Assembly: GCF_900148515.1 (NCBI RefSeq)
Contig: NZ_FRXN01000001.1
Coordinates: forward strand, 1,054,001-1,118,000
DNA from: Algoriphagus zhangzhouensis
Lineage (GTDB): Bacteria; Bacteroidota; Bacteroidia; Cytophagales; Cyclobacteriaceae
Direction: 5' to 3'
Length of the DNA stretch: 64,000 nt
Part shown: positions 1 through 9,212 of the stretch, one piece after another
Numbering within the stretch: position 1 is the stretch's first letter
Layout of the letters: each line of letters begins with the position of its first letter
Program-made: the position numbers and the translations under genes
The notes under the pieces: generated by a model
Seen by the model: only the letters and a program-made list of their open reading frames with translations
Told to the model about the DNA's origin: nothing
Databases searched by the model: none

Positions 1-1512
1 TCCCTCAAATGGAAGTTTCAATTCTCTGAAAATTTGGCGAAACAGTTTCAGAACAAAATCAATTTTCAGAGTCTTAGAATTATTTCCCTGGAAAATCTCC
101 TTAATCCGATTCAATTGCTTGAAAGCTTGAAACAAATAGGATCTTTGAACTTCATCATCTTGGAGATCCTGAGCCAAATGCTCCATCAATTGTCCCAGAT
201 ATTCAAAAATCCCAGATGGATCTACTTGTTGAAAAACCAATTCCGAAAGCTTGGACTTACCAACTAGTTGGCTTGCGGGAATTTCCAAGATGTTTTCTCC
301 TTTGATTTTTTCCAATAAAGCCTGAAAATGAGCCTGATCCTCTTTCAATAAATAAGGAAATGAAAGCAAATCGGTAACAGGCTTATGGTAAAAATTCACC
401 ACTCCTTCCCGGATTTTCACATAGCGCTGTAAATCCAACACCGCATCCAAAAAGGCATAAACAGGCGCATTTCGAACTGGATACCCCATGGTCACATTCA
501 GCTTGTCTATATCCGAAGGCAAGGAATGCAAAACAGGAAACAGTAATTGCTCATCCGGTAAAATAATTACCGTTTCTTCCAATTTCTCATCGGAAGGAAG
601 CTCTTCCAACAGCTTCCCCACCAAATTTGCCTGATTGGTTTTTAAGGGAATGGAATGAACGTGAATATTATCTTTCTTCAGTCGAACTTCATCTGGGATT
701 TCTTCAGGAAAAGTCTTACCAAAAATTGAATCCTTTTGGTAATCTCTGAAAAACAAACCAGCTTCTTGAATGGGATCATTCAAATAATACTGATCCACAT
801 CCCAAAAGATCTCCGCTCCAAATTCCTTGACAAAATGCCCTATCAATCTTTCCTCAGTCAGAGTAAATGCATTGAAACCAATAAAAACGTAATGCTTTTT
901 GGGTTTTTCGATTGCTTTCAGGTTTTCTGCAACTTGCCTGTACAATTGGCCTGAATAAGCCAATCCGGCTGTTTTTAGTCGATGTTGAAAATCCTCATAC
1001 AAACGACCCAAGATTTGCCAAAATCTTAGAAATTTCTGTTTCTCCTGATCATTCTGCTTCGCAAAGGCCAACCAAAACTGAGAAATCAAATCCTTTTGCT
1101 CCTCGGTTAAGAAGCTTAAATCAGATTCAAACTCCTTGATTTCGGCCAAGTTTTGATATAGAACCTTTGCGGGGGCCATAAATTGGTCCAGATCATTGAA
1201 ATCCTTGAGAATCAACTCTCCCCAGAAATAAAAGCGATCAAAGTCTTCCGGCTCCTCCTGAATCTGTCTATACAGTTCGTACAATTCAAAAATCAAGGTC
1301 AATTCATCGGCTGGGGCCTTTCCTGCCAAACCATAAAAGACTTGCTCGATGGTTTTGACCTCCGGAATCCAGACTGGATTGTCGATCAATTCACCAAGAT
1401 ATCTGGTAAAGAATAAACCTGCTCTTCGGTTTGGCAATACGACCACCAAGTCCTCCAATTTTCGAGGAGAATCCAGAAGCTTTTGTGCTGTTTCTTTCAA
1501 AAATGGGATCAT
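1..1512 (-). CDS. AddB-like PD-(D/E)XK nuclease/helicase partner (3' end outside window)
   Basis: An open frame of 504 codons runs from ATG at 1512 to the left edge without a stop, so the gene is partial. The N-terminus reads MIPFLKETAQKLL and continues with a VVLPNRRAGLFF segment, which resembles the degenerate first helicase motif of AddB/RexB-type proteins. These pair with an AddA-type helicase-nuclease in double-strand-break resection. The C-terminal nuclease domain would lie outside the window, so the family call rests on the N-terminus and on context. ATG overlaps the stop of the upstream helicase gene as ATGA (1509-1512), implying translational coupling. The many plus-strand frames here are shadows. 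Confidence 0.75.
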   Translation of the reverse strand, partial: MIPFLKETAQKLLDSPRKLEDLVVVLPNRRAGLFFTRYLGELIDNPVWIPEVKTIEQVFYGLAGKAPADELTLIFELYELYRQIQEEPEDFDRFYFWGELILKDFNDLDQFMAPAKVLYQNLAEIKEFESDLSFLTEEQKDLISQFWLAFAKQNDQEKQKFLRFWQILGRLYEDFQHRLKTAGLAYSGQLYRQVAENLKAIEKPKKHYVFIGFNAFTLTEERLIGHFVKEFGAEIFWDVDQYYLNDPIQEAGLFFRDYQKDSIFGKTFPEEIPDEVRLKKDNIHVHSIPLKTNQANLVGKLLEELPSDEKLEETVIILPDEQLLFPVLHSLPSDIDKLNVTMGYPVRNAPVYAFLDAVLDLQRYVKIREGVVNFYHKPVTDLLSFPYLLKEDQAHFQALLEKIKGENILEIPASQLVGKSKLSELVFQQVDPSGIFEYLGQLMEHLAQDLQDDEVQRSYLFQAFKQLNRIKEIFQGNNSKTLKIDFVLKLFRQIFRELKLPFEG

Positions 1513-4500
1513 ACTTCGATAATTTCAGTGGGTTCCAAATAGCACAAAAAGCCTTTTACCGGTTTTTGACTCAATTGATTGACTAATCCCATGTATTCTT
1601 TGACTTGCTTTGGATGTGAGGAGTATTTTTCTCCTGTTTTAAAATCAATGACCAAAACTTCATTTTCACCTATCAGGACACGATCTGGGCGCTTTTGATG
1701 TCCTCCAGGCAATAAAATCCCTTGTTCTGCCAAAGTCAGATAATCTCCGCCAAACCAACTTTGGAACTGTGGCAATTCAAATAATTTTTTCAATTGCTCG
1801 CTTACTTCCTCGGCTGTTTCGCGATCAATTCTACCTTCAAAAGTGTATTCTTGAAGAAGCAATTCGGCATCCTTTTGAGTTTTGGAAGCTGCCAAAAGCT
1901 CATGGACGATTACTCCAAGTCTCCTTTGAGCACGCGCATTCAGACCATCTCCTGAAAAATCCCATGCGATTGTTTTTGTTTTGAGCTTCGTTCTCCAGTC
2001 CTGAGTTTCCCATCGCAATGGTTTCGGGCTAAAGCTTGACCTCTCCTTTTCAATTTCAATTGTAGCCCATTCTCCAGCTTCAAAGACTAGATTTTCTACA
2101 TCCCAATGTTGACTTGAACCAAATTCAGAAATCTCAAATCCTGAAGAAAAAAGGCTGTAGAGGATATTTCCAGTAGATTTTTGACTGACACCCTTTGATT
2201 TGCTATTGGTAAAATTGGAATAGCCCCAAATCACTTCCTCGGCCCGAGTAAAAGCCACATAGAGCATATTCAAAGAGTCCAAATAGGCCAATCTAACTTC
2301 ATCTTGATAAGCTTTGGAAAAATAGGAATCCTTCAGCGTGCTCCCATGTGTCAGTGGCACGATGGTTTCCAAACCTGTTTCAGTTGCAAATGGAGACCAA
2401 ATAATCGGTGCCTGCAGACCATCAGCAACCACTTTCCAATCCAAAAATGGCATGATTACAACCTTGTATTGAAGTCCTTTGGACTTATGGATTGTCAAAA
2501 TCCGCATGGCATCATGATCCTCAGGAATTTTCACAGTTCTCTTCCTGCTATTCAATTCCCACCAATCCAGAAAGCCAACCAAGTCCGCCCGATTGTTTTT
2601 CACAAAATCAAAAACAGCCTCTTTGAATCCGGATATATAGGCCAAATCTGCTTGGAGCTTCATCAAATCCAAAAACTCAATGCTTTCCTCCATCAACTCC
2701 AACAGTGGCAACTGTAGGAATTCATTCAATCTGGATTGAAGTTCTCCATCCTTTGCTTTGAGCTCAGGCACTTGCTTGAATTTGTGGAAGAGTTCGTGAG
2801 AAAATGGAATTCCATGAAGCAAAGCATAATAATACCAGGCTGTTTTCAGGGCCACTCTATCCGCTGGATTACTCATGTATTTCCAAAGTGCCAACAAGCA
2901 TTTGACGGCAGCGGATTTATCCAAAAAGAGAGATTCCTCGGAAAGAACATCAAATCGATAGCCTGAATTAGGATTGTCTCTATCATATGCCATCAAATAA
3001 TCTGCGATCTCCACTCCTTGCGAATTCTTTCGAACCAGAAATGCGATATCTTTCAACTGATAGCCTTTCTCTTGCAATTCCATCACTACTTGAGGAAGTT
3101 TTCCCAAAACGCCTTCATCATCCTCTTCCTCCTCTTCTTCGGATTGATAACTGGATCGGGCTTGCTTTTCAGTAAACTCCACTCGAATCTTTCCTTGAAA
3201 ATCCAATTGAAACTTCCTTTCAGGTATTTTTTGACTAGATTCCTTAAAGGCATTGGAAAGCAATGAGTCGGATTCAAAACCAAACTCTCTTTCCATCCCT
3301 TCTTCCATCAAAGGAGGTAAAGATTGAAATAGGGAATTATTAAACTGGATGATTCCAGGTAGGCTTCTGAAGTTGGTTTCAAGATTTTTGACTTTGATGT
3401 AGCTTTCTGGAATTTGACTTTGTACCTCCTGCAAAAGCAACTCTAATTTCCCCCCTCTCCATCTATAAATAGACTGCTTGACATCCCCTACCAGCAAGTT
3501 TGTATTTCCAGATGCTAATGAGTTTTCCAATAAGGGTTTAAAGCTAGACCACTGAAAATCAGAAGTATCCTGAAACTCATCAATCAGGTAGTTTCGGTAT
3601 TGATTTCCAATTTTCTCATAGATAAATGGAGCTTCATTATCCTTAGTGATTTCCTGCAAAAAGTCATTGACATCCGAAATCAAGAGAATACTTTCTTCAT
3701 CTTTCAACTCCCTGAGTTCCAAAATCAGGTCTCTAAAAACCCCAAAAGCATTCAGGTTTCTGTGTAAAGCTTCAAGAGTATTCCAATGCTTTAACTTCTC
3801 AGGCCAAGAAAAAAGAATTTTATCCAAACCAGAATTAATTGCCGATTCCAAAGCAGCAGCCTTTTTATCACCTTTTTTGAACCAGTTCAGTGGATCTGGC
3901 AAATCACGAAGCATGGTATCAGTCAAATCAGGAATAGGATTTTCTGGATCACCCAATCTGGAAAACCGCAAGGCAAAGCTTCTACTCCCACCTTTAAAAT
4001 CAGTCCATTCTAATCCATGATCTACTCGTATCTCTTCAGCCTTTTGCCGCATGGATTCCGCCTCGGCTATTAATTTGGCTCGTTCCTCCCTAATGTATTT
4101 TCGAAATTCTCCCAAGAAACCTTCACGAGCCACACTTTGCTGGAAAAGCATTCGGTAGGCCTTGAAACCTTCCTTGAAAATCTCCCTTCCCAAACTTTTG
4201 ATCCCTGTACGAATATCCCAGGACTTTTCATTTTCGATCTGTTCCTTGGCATATTCTACGAGCCAAGTTCGAAGGTTTTTATCTTGACTAACCTTCTCAA
4301 CGATACGATCCACCAACCTCTCCAAAACCGCATCTGTATCCATTTCAAGATCAAATTTGGCCTGAAGGTCCATTTCTCTAGCAAAGGACCGAATAACACG
4401 CTGGAAAAATGAATCAATCGTACTGACAGCGAAATAACCGTATCCGTGAAGGATGTGAAGAAGCGTTTCTTTTGCTCTAGACTGAAGCTGTTCTGGGGTC

Positions 4501-4751
4501 AAATCCAAAGATTCCATCAAAACTTTCTCTAGATCACCTTCCGGATTTACCCTTTGACTCAATTGCCCCAATACTTTCAAAATCCGCTCCTTCATCTCTT
4601 GAGTTGCCTTATTAGTAAAGGTGACAGCCAGGATTTGCTTGTAAGCGGACCGAGGGTTTTGAAGAGCAAGCTTTAAGTACTCCAAAGTCAGGGTATAGGT
4701 TTTTCCAGACCCTGCGGAAGACTTATAAATGATAAAGGGTTTTAGATCCAT
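1509..4751 (-). CDS. UvrD/AddA-like ATP-dependent helicase-nuclease
   Basis: This 1080-residue protein is an SF1A helicase of the UvrD/RecB/AddA group, expected to unwind and degrade DNA ends in RecA-dependent repair. Walker A is SAGSGKT at residues 12-18 and Walker B is DEFQD at 391-395. A later segment, LTIHKSKGLQ, is the conserved late UvrD-family motif. The C-terminus carries a PD-(D/E)XK nuclease signature, with VIDFKTG around 1035-1040 (D1036, K1038). An acidic run of glutamates and aspartates lies mid-protein and is probably a linker. It forms a coupled pair with the AddB-like gene after it. A Bacteroidota-type promoter is proposed at 4762-4790. AddA versus another RecB-like paralogue cannot be settled by eye. 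Confidence 0.88.
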   Translation of the reverse strand: MDLKPFIIYKSSAGSGKTYTLTLEYLKLALQNPRSAYKQILAVTFTNKATQEMKERILKVLGQLSQRVNPEGDLEKVLMESLDLTPEQLQSRAKETLLHILHGYGYFAVSTIDSFFQRVIRSFAREMDLQAKFDLEMDTDAVLERLVDRIVEKVSQDKNLRTWLVEYAKEQIENEKSWDIRTGIKSLGREIFKEGFKAYRMLFQQSVAREGFLGEFRKYIREERAKLIAEAESMRQKAEEIRVDHGLEWTDFKGGSRSFALRFSRLGDPENPIPDLTDTMLRDLPDPLNWFKKGDKKAAALESAINSGLDKILFSWPEKLKHWNTLEALHRNLNAFGVFRDLILELRELKDEESILLISDVNDFLQEITKDNEAPFIYEKIGNQYRNYLIDEFQDTSDFQWSSFKPLLENSLASGNTNLLVGDVKQSIYRWRGGKLELLLQEVQSQIPESYIKVKNLETNFRSLPGIIQFNNSLFQSLPPLMEEGMEREFGFESDSLLSNAFKESSQKIPERKFQLDFQGKIRVEFTEKQARSSYQSEEEEEEDDEGVLGKLPQVVMELQEKGYQLKDIAFLVRKNSQGVEIADYLMAYDRDNPNSGYRFDVLSEESLFLDKSAAVKCLLALWKYMSNPADRVALKTAWYYYALLHGIPFSHELFHKFKQVPELKAKDGELQSRLNEFLQLPLLELMEESIEFLDLMKLQADLAYISGFKEAVFDFVKNNRADLVGFLDWWELNSRKRTVKIPEDHDAMRILTIHKSKGLQYKVVIMPFLDWKVVADGLQAPIIWSPFATETGLETIVPLTHGSTLKDSYFSKAYQDEVRLAYLDSLNMLYVAFTRAEEVIWGYSNFTNSKSKGVSQKSTGNILYSLFSSGFEISEFGSSQHWDVENLVFEAGEWATIEIEKERSSFSPKPLRWETQDWRTKLKTKTIAWDFSGDGLNARAQRRLGVIVHELLAASKTQKDAELLLQEYTFEGRIDRETAEEVSEQLKKLFELPQFQSWFGGDYLTLAEQGILLPGGHQKRPDRVLIGENEVLVIDFKTGEKYSSHPKQVKEYMGLVNQLSQKPVKGFLCYLEPTEIIEV

Positions 4752-4761
4752 AATAAAAAGT

Positions 4762-4790
4762 CAAAGATCGAAGATAGAAAACCTCATCAA
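4762..4790 (-). promoter_or_regulatory. Candidate promoter of the AddA-like gene
   Basis: Reading the minus strand, TTG (plus 4788-4790) is followed after 18 nt by GATCTTTG (plus 4762-4769). This matches the Bacteroidota -33 TTG / -7 TAnnTTTG pattern with one mismatch. It lies just upstream of the ATG at 4751. Seen by pattern only. Confidence 0.35.
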
Positions 4791-4814
4791 CTTTCTGGGT
4801 TACGATTATTCAAA

Positions 4815-4848
4815 TTGACAAAAAATGTCGCATACCAATAATTTGGTA
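4815..4848 (+). promoter_or_regulatory. Candidate promoter with overlapping palindrome, upstream of GNAT gene
   Basis: TTG at 4815-4817 precedes TAATTTGG at 4839-4846, a one-mismatch version of TAnnTTTG. The -7-like box is embedded in a perfect palindrome TACCAATAATTTGGTA at 4833-4848 (6-bp arms, 4-nt centre). That arrangement is typical of an operator for a dimeric repressor. No regulator gene is adjacent. Confidence 0.35.
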
Positions 4849-4950
4849 CAGATTTTCAAACAATTGGAATATTTTAGATTTTTAGACATATTGAACTAAC
4901 AAGTAGTTTTAATTTTATCATCCACACCCTATCAAGCTTTCTTACTTTCT

Positions 4951-5481
4951 ATGAAAAAGTACATTTTCAAGAGTAAACGGCTTGGATTTCGCACTTGGAA
5001 TTCGGCTGATTTAGATGCTTTTGCAGCCATCAATCAAGACTCTGAAGTGATGCATTTCTTTCAAAATCCATATACAGTAGAAGAAAGCAGAGACAGGATG
5101 AAATTGATGAATTCCAATTTCGAAAAAGACAATTTCTGCTATTTCGCAGTAGATTTTTTAGAAACTGGGGAGCTTGCAGGAACATTGGGAATGGGAAGAA
5201 AAACTTTTCCAGCAAGCTTTACTCCTTGTATTGATATTGGATGGAGATTTGGTAAAAACTATTGGAATCTGGGTCTAGCAACAGAGGGAGCTTTAGCCTG
5301 CCTAGAATATGCCCGAAGTCTTGGGATCGAACAAATCCATTCTTATGCCTCCACTGCGAATAAAGCATCCACAAGAGTCATGGAAAAAATAGGGATGGAA
5401 TTCCTAGAAGAATTCGTCCATCAAGAACTACAAGATTCTCCACACCTTCAACCTTTTAGTGCTTACAAGATAACATTGTAA
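4951..5481 (+). CDS. GNAT family N-acetyltransferase (RimJ/RimL-like)
   Basis: A 176-residue cytosolic protein of the size usual for RimJ/RimL-type GNAT enzymes, which move acetyl from acetyl-CoA to an amino group. The N-terminal KSKRLGFRTW segment is the typical first strand of this subgroup. The acetyl-CoA-binding region sits near residues 100-120 in the stretch around WRFGKNYWNLGLATEG. The late ASTANKASTRVMEKIGM segment matches the N-x-aS-x-rv-x-EK-x-Gm signature at the C-terminus. The substrate cannot be deduced. It stands alone on the plus strand, about 200 bp from the divergent helicase gene. Confidence 0.85.
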   Translation: MKKYIFKSKRLGFRTWNSADLDAFAAINQDSEVMHFFQNPYTVEESRDRMKLMNSNFEKDNFCYFAVDFLETGELAGTLGMGRKTFPASFTPCIDIGWRFGKNYWNLGLATEGALACLEYARSLGIEQIHSYASTANKASTRVMEKIGMEFLEEFVHQELQDSPHLQPFSAYKITL

Positions 5482-5578
5482 AGTGCAATTTAGTTGGTTT
5501 TTATTCAGTAAAAAATTAGAATTTTTATATTAAAAGACTTATTTTCAGGATGTTAACTGAATTTCCAACTTTGTAAAC

Positions 5579-5599
5579 TCCCTAGAGGGAAGCTTTTTT
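5579..5599 (+). terminator. Possible weak terminator after GNAT gene
   Basis: TCCC-TAGA-GGGA (5579-5590) forms a short hairpin and is followed by a run of six T at 5594-5599. The stem is only 4 bp, so this is a weak candidate. A second small hairpin, CTCC/GGAG, lies just downstream. Confidence 0.3.
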
Positions 5600-5655
5600 G
5601 GTCTCCAAACTGGAGTATTTTTCGAGTTCAATTATCAACCCAAAATATTTTAACC

Positions 5656-6282
5656 ATGAAATGTTATTTTATGAGCAATGCCGCAAAAATGGCGGGTTGC
5701 TTGAGTATTATTTTACTTTTATCAGGATGTATGTCTGAAACATCCGAACCAGTAATTAATACAGACCAACAAACGGATGCAAAATTGACAGACGACTTTT
5801 ATTCCTATCCATTGGAAAATTTGAGAATGGATCCAGGGACCTTAAGTATGGTAGCTAATCTAAGGGCAGCTACTGCAATGTACCACCGAATTGAGATGGC
5901 AATGGAAGCTGGCTATTTCCAAGGCACACCATGTGTATCCAGCCCAGATGGTGGAATGGGATATCATTATATCAGACCCGAAACTCAAGGAAGTCCTATC
6001 CCATTTGATGGATTATATGATCCTACTATGCCTGAAGCAATTCTTTACGAAATGGATAAAAATGGTCAAATGAAATTAGTAGGAGTGGAATTTGTCATTG
6101 ATGCAGATGCTTGGGATGCGGAAAATGATATGCCTCCTTATTTTGGAATGCAAGAATTTGATGAACCAGATGAAGAGCACAATCCTCTACCTTTTCGAAA
6201 CTACCAATTGCATGTTTGGGCATGGAAGCATAATCCCATGGGGATATTCATTCCTTTTAATCCAAATGTAAAATGTGAATAG
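5656..6282 (+). CDS. Lipoprotein of an uncharacterised conserved family
   Basis: A 208-residue secreted lipoprotein with lipobox LLSGC (C25). The start may be Met1, Met6 or Met12, since all give a usable signal peptide. The mature part has conserved-looking blocks: GYFQGTPC (C93), GGMGYHYIRPE (H104), YDPTMPEAILYE, GVEFVIDADAW, and a terminal HVWAWKHNPMGIF (H186, H192) ending in a cysteine (C207). From memory the GYHY...PEAILYE...HVW-W-HNP layout recurs in many phyla without assigned function. The paired cysteines suggest a disulfide and the histidines a metal or active site, both inference. A good terminator follows. Confidence 0.8.
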   Translation: MKCYFMSNAAKMAGCLSIILLLSGCMSETSEPVINTDQQTDAKLTDDFYSYPLENLRMDPGTLSMVANLRAATAMYHRIEMAMEAGYFQGTPCVSSPDGGMGYHYIRPETQGSPIPFDGLYDPTMPEAILYEMDKNGQMKLVGVEFVIDADAWDAENDMPPYFGMQEFDEPDEEHNPLPFRNYQLHVWAWKHNPMGIFIPFNPNVKCE

Positions 6283-6286
6283 CATT

Positions 6287-6316
6287 AAGGCCCTTCGAAA
6301 TAAGGGCCTTTTGCTT
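6287..6316 (+). terminator. Intrinsic terminator after lipoprotein gene
   Basis: AAGGCCCTT (6287-6295) and AAGGGCCTT (6302-6310) form a 9-bp perfect stem with a 6-nt loop, followed by a T-rich tail. Confidence 0.7.
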
Positions 6317-6433
6317 TGATTATCAACACATTCAATCTTAGACTCACTAAATATTTTTTAATAGCTTTATTTTAAATTTAGTACTAGTAAGTTATCTTCC
6401 CATTCTCAAAGAATCTTTTCAAGACATCACCTA

Positions 6434-8326
6434 ATGTCAAAATTAATATTATTGATTTCATTGGTCTGGGCTTTCTCCCCATTTCAGGAGGAAAGTACCG
6501 ACCAAAATGAATCAGAATTTTTATTAAACTCATTGATCGACAAAGGGGAAAAATACCTTTATGTTGAATGGGATAGCGCATATCACTACCTATCCCAAGC
6601 AGATTCAATAGCAAGGTCTTTAAACGAGGAAAACAAAATCGGTAAAATAGCCAACCTATTTGGGACACTGTATTATGTGGAAGGGGACTATGTCGAATCC
6701 ATGAAACATTTTACTATAGCTAATGAAATTTTTAATAAAACTCAGGATGTCTCAGGGATAAGTTATGCTCTTAATGGTCGTGGATTAATTTCCCTAAGCC
6801 AAAATGAACTAGAAGAAGCGATTGACGTTTTCAACCGCTGCATCAACATCAACAAGTCTTTAGGAGATACCTATGGGGTTGGAAAGAATTATTTCAATAG
6901 AAGTATCGCTGAGTCTGATTTAGGACAATTTGACAAAGCACATAAATCAATAGATCTCGCGCTTGAATACCTCAATGACCATAAGGATAGGGTAATCTAT
7001 ACCATGACTCTAAACAGAGCTGGTAAAATTTATTTCGACGAAGGAAAACTTGATGAGTCCGAAGAATATTACAATCGTGTTCTTGATTACCCAGGCACTT
7101 TAACCAATTGGGCTAATGCTTTTGCCTATTCCGGTCTTGCGGAGATTGAATTAGCAAAGGGAAATACAAGGAAAGCTTTAGATCTAGGAGAGATTGCCCA
7201 AGGCTATGTCGACAAAACCAGAGGCTATTGGGACAAGGGAAGACTTGCCAAAACCTTAATGTCGGTTTATGAAGATCTTGGCCAATATGATGAGGCACTG
7301 ACTAATTCAAAACTGTATAAAGCTTACTCTGACAGTCTCTATAGCGAAAACAAAAATGCTGAAATAAGCTATCTGCAACTTCTTTTGGCAAATGCTGATA
7401 ATCAAAACTTGAAGCAAGAGAAGGTCTTGGCAGAAAACAGCGCTGAATTCAATCGAAAGTTCACGATAATCCTTACCATAGTCCTTATTGGACTGATTAT
7501 CGGCTTTATACTTTACGGAAGAGTCATTAAGGAAAAGGAAAAAATCAATCAAGTACTTCTTGAGAAACAAAATGAGATTCAAGTTCAAAATGAAAAACTT
7601 GAAGCTATCAATGAAGAGAAAAACAAGCTGTTTTCAATCCTTTCCCATGATTTAAAGGCTCCGATCAATTCGGTAAAGCAACTTTTGGAATTGGAGGAAA
7701 AAGGAGTTCTAGACGAAGAAGAGCAGAAGAGTGCCCGGAAACTCCTGATCAAGCAAGTATCAGATACGGATCAAATGCTTAGAAAGCTGCTAAGATGGTC
7801 CCATGCCCAATTAGATGGAATTTTGACGAATCGAACTCCAACTAACCTTTCGGAAATCGTAAATGAAGAAGTTGACCAATTAGATTATCAGACAATTTCA
7901 AAGAACATCAATATCGATGCTTCTCTTACATTCGATAGCCTTCATGTCCTTGTGGACCCTCAGCAAGTCCGAATCATACTTCAAAATTGCCTTCAGAATT
8001 CCATCAAATTCTCTAATCCTAATAGCGAAATCAAAGTTTGGAATTCGCATCATGATGATGAGGAATATGTGAACCTCCACATTAAAGATGAAGGTATTGG
8101 GATTTCTGATGAAAAATTATCAGAAATTTTTTCTCAAGTGGTTCGGGTAAAATCTACTGAAGGAACACAAAAAGAGAAAGGGACAGGATTAGGATTGCTT
8201 TTGGTACGACAGTTCATGGAAAAAAACCAAGGTCATATCCAAATCCAAAGTAAACCGGGTGAAGGAACGGAAATCATTCTTAGCTTTGAGAAAATCAATG
8301 TTCCTCAAGAAAGCATTGATTCCTAA
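6434..8326 (+). CDS. TPR-containing sensor histidine kinase
   Basis: A 630-residue membrane kinase. Residues 1-18 form a signal segment. TPR-like helical repeats fill about 40-330 and should be periplasmic. A transmembrane helix covers 343-361, then a coiled coil rich in E, K and Q (365-398). The HisKA H-box is SILSHDLKAP with phosphoacceptor H405. The ATPase domain shows an N-box (LQNCLQNSIKFSNP), a G1 box (DEGIGIS) and a G2 box (GTGLGLLLV). No response regulator gene is adjacent, so its partner is unknown. Architecture of this kind is common in Bacteroidota and senses unknown periplasmic cues. Confidence 0.92.
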   Translation: MSKLILLISLVWAFSPFQEESTDQNESEFLLNSLIDKGEKYLYVEWDSAYHYLSQADSIARSLNEENKIGKIANLFGTLYYVEGDYVESMKHFTIANEIFNKTQDVSGISYALNGRGLISLSQNELEEAIDVFNRCININKSLGDTYGVGKNYFNRSIAESDLGQFDKAHKSIDLALEYLNDHKDRVIYTMTLNRAGKIYFDEGKLDESEEYYNRVLDYPGTLTNWANAFAYSGLAEIELAKGNTRKALDLGEIAQGYVDKTRGYWDKGRLAKTLMSVYEDLGQYDEALTNSKLYKAYSDSLYSENKNAEISYLQLLLANADNQNLKQEKVLAENSAEFNRKFTIILTIVLIGLIIGFILYGRVIKEKEKINQVLLEKQNEIQVQNEKLEAINEEKNKLFSILSHDLKAPINSVKQLLELEEKGVLDEEEQKSARKLLIKQVSDTDQMLRKLLRWSHAQLDGILTNRTPTNLSEIVNEEVDQLDYQTISKNINIDASLTFDSLHVLVDPQQVRIILQNCLQNSIKFSNPNSEIKVWNSHHDDEEYVNLHIKDEGIGISDEKLSEIFSQVVRVKSTEGTQKEKGTGLGLLLVRQFMEKNQGHIQIQSKPGEGTEIILSFEKINVPQESIDS

Positions 8327-8353
8327 TTCCAACTTATCACCAGCTTTTGTCGC

Positions 8354-9163
8354 ATGAAAAAACTTTTTCTACTTCCTGTTCTTTGCTTCATTTCAATCAA
8401 AACATTTTCTCAGGAAATATCTACCCGAGAAATGGATCGAATCAACTGGATGGAGTTTGCAGAGTTTATTCCTGAGAAAATCAATACTGTATTACTTCCC
8501 ACAGGCACCTTGGAGCCCCACGGAGTGATCAATAATGGTGCTGACAATACTGCTCCTGCAGCCATGGCAAAAGATCTCGCAGATGAACTCAATGCTATGA
8601 TTGCCCCTACCTTGAACTATGGAATCACTGGTAGTATGGCTGCTTATCCGGGTGCCTTTCAGATTACAGAAGAAGCATACGGGCCTTTTATCCGAGATAT
8701 TTTGAAAGGTCTGGCGAAAAACGGTTTCAAAAACATCATTATCCTCAATGGGCATGGTGGTGGACAAACTGCGGTATTGCAGGATATTGCTGGCAAAGTG
8801 GCCAATGAATTGGGAGTAAGAACCTTAGTAATCAACTGGTGGACCTATGCTTCCGATGTTACTTTGGAAGTGTTCAAAGAAGACGGTGGACATGCTGGCC
8901 TTAATGAAACCGCATACATTCAAGCGATCGATCCTACTTTGGTTCACAAAGAGCGATACAAGCCTGAACAAGCTACTGCTTACCCACAAAACAAAGCTTG
9001 GTCTGCAGTTCCTTTTCCTTCTTCTATAGGTCTGTATCAGGAAGGTCAGGGCTATCCAAACTTTGATCAGGCTCAGGCAGATGAATACTTTGAGAAAGTA
9101 AATGAAAAAGTCCTCAAACTGATTCAGGATACCATTGCCAAATGGGACTTGGCTGGACTTTGA
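8354..9163 (+). CDS. Secreted creatininase-family amidohydrolase
   Basis: A 269-residue protein with a signal peptide (cleavage near residue 20, after TFSQ). The body is the creatininase fold: LPTGTLEPHG (E54, H56), N-G-A-D-N (D64), and LNGHGGG (H134) provide the usual dinuclear metal ligands. A later DGGHAGLNET segment supplies the conserved His and Glu. Family members hydrolyse cyclic amides or formamide-like bonds (creatinine, FAPy, mycofactocin precursors). A periplasmic member probably acts on another substrate. It follows the histidine kinase by 27 bp on the same strand and may share its transcript. Confidence 0.87.
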   Translation: MKKLFLLPVLCFISIKTFSQEISTREMDRINWMEFAEFIPEKINTVLLPTGTLEPHGVINNGADNTAPAAMAKDLADELNAMIAPTLNYGITGSMAAYPGAFQITEEAYGPFIRDILKGLAKNGFKNIIILNGHGGGQTAVLQDIAGKVANELGVRTLVINWWTYASDVTLEVFKEDGGHAGLNETAYIQAIDPTLVHKERYKPEQATAYPQNKAWSAVPFPSSIGLYQEGQGYPNFDQAQADEYFEKVNEKVLKLIQDTIAKWDLAGL

Positions 9164-9212
9164 GTTTTTACCATTTATCAATTCAAAAAATTAGCTTTTA
9201 GACTTAGTCTTC

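Noticed and set aside
2304-2717. 137-codon plus-strand frame
   Set aside because: Antisense to the AddA-like helicase; composition is that of a reverse-frame shadow.
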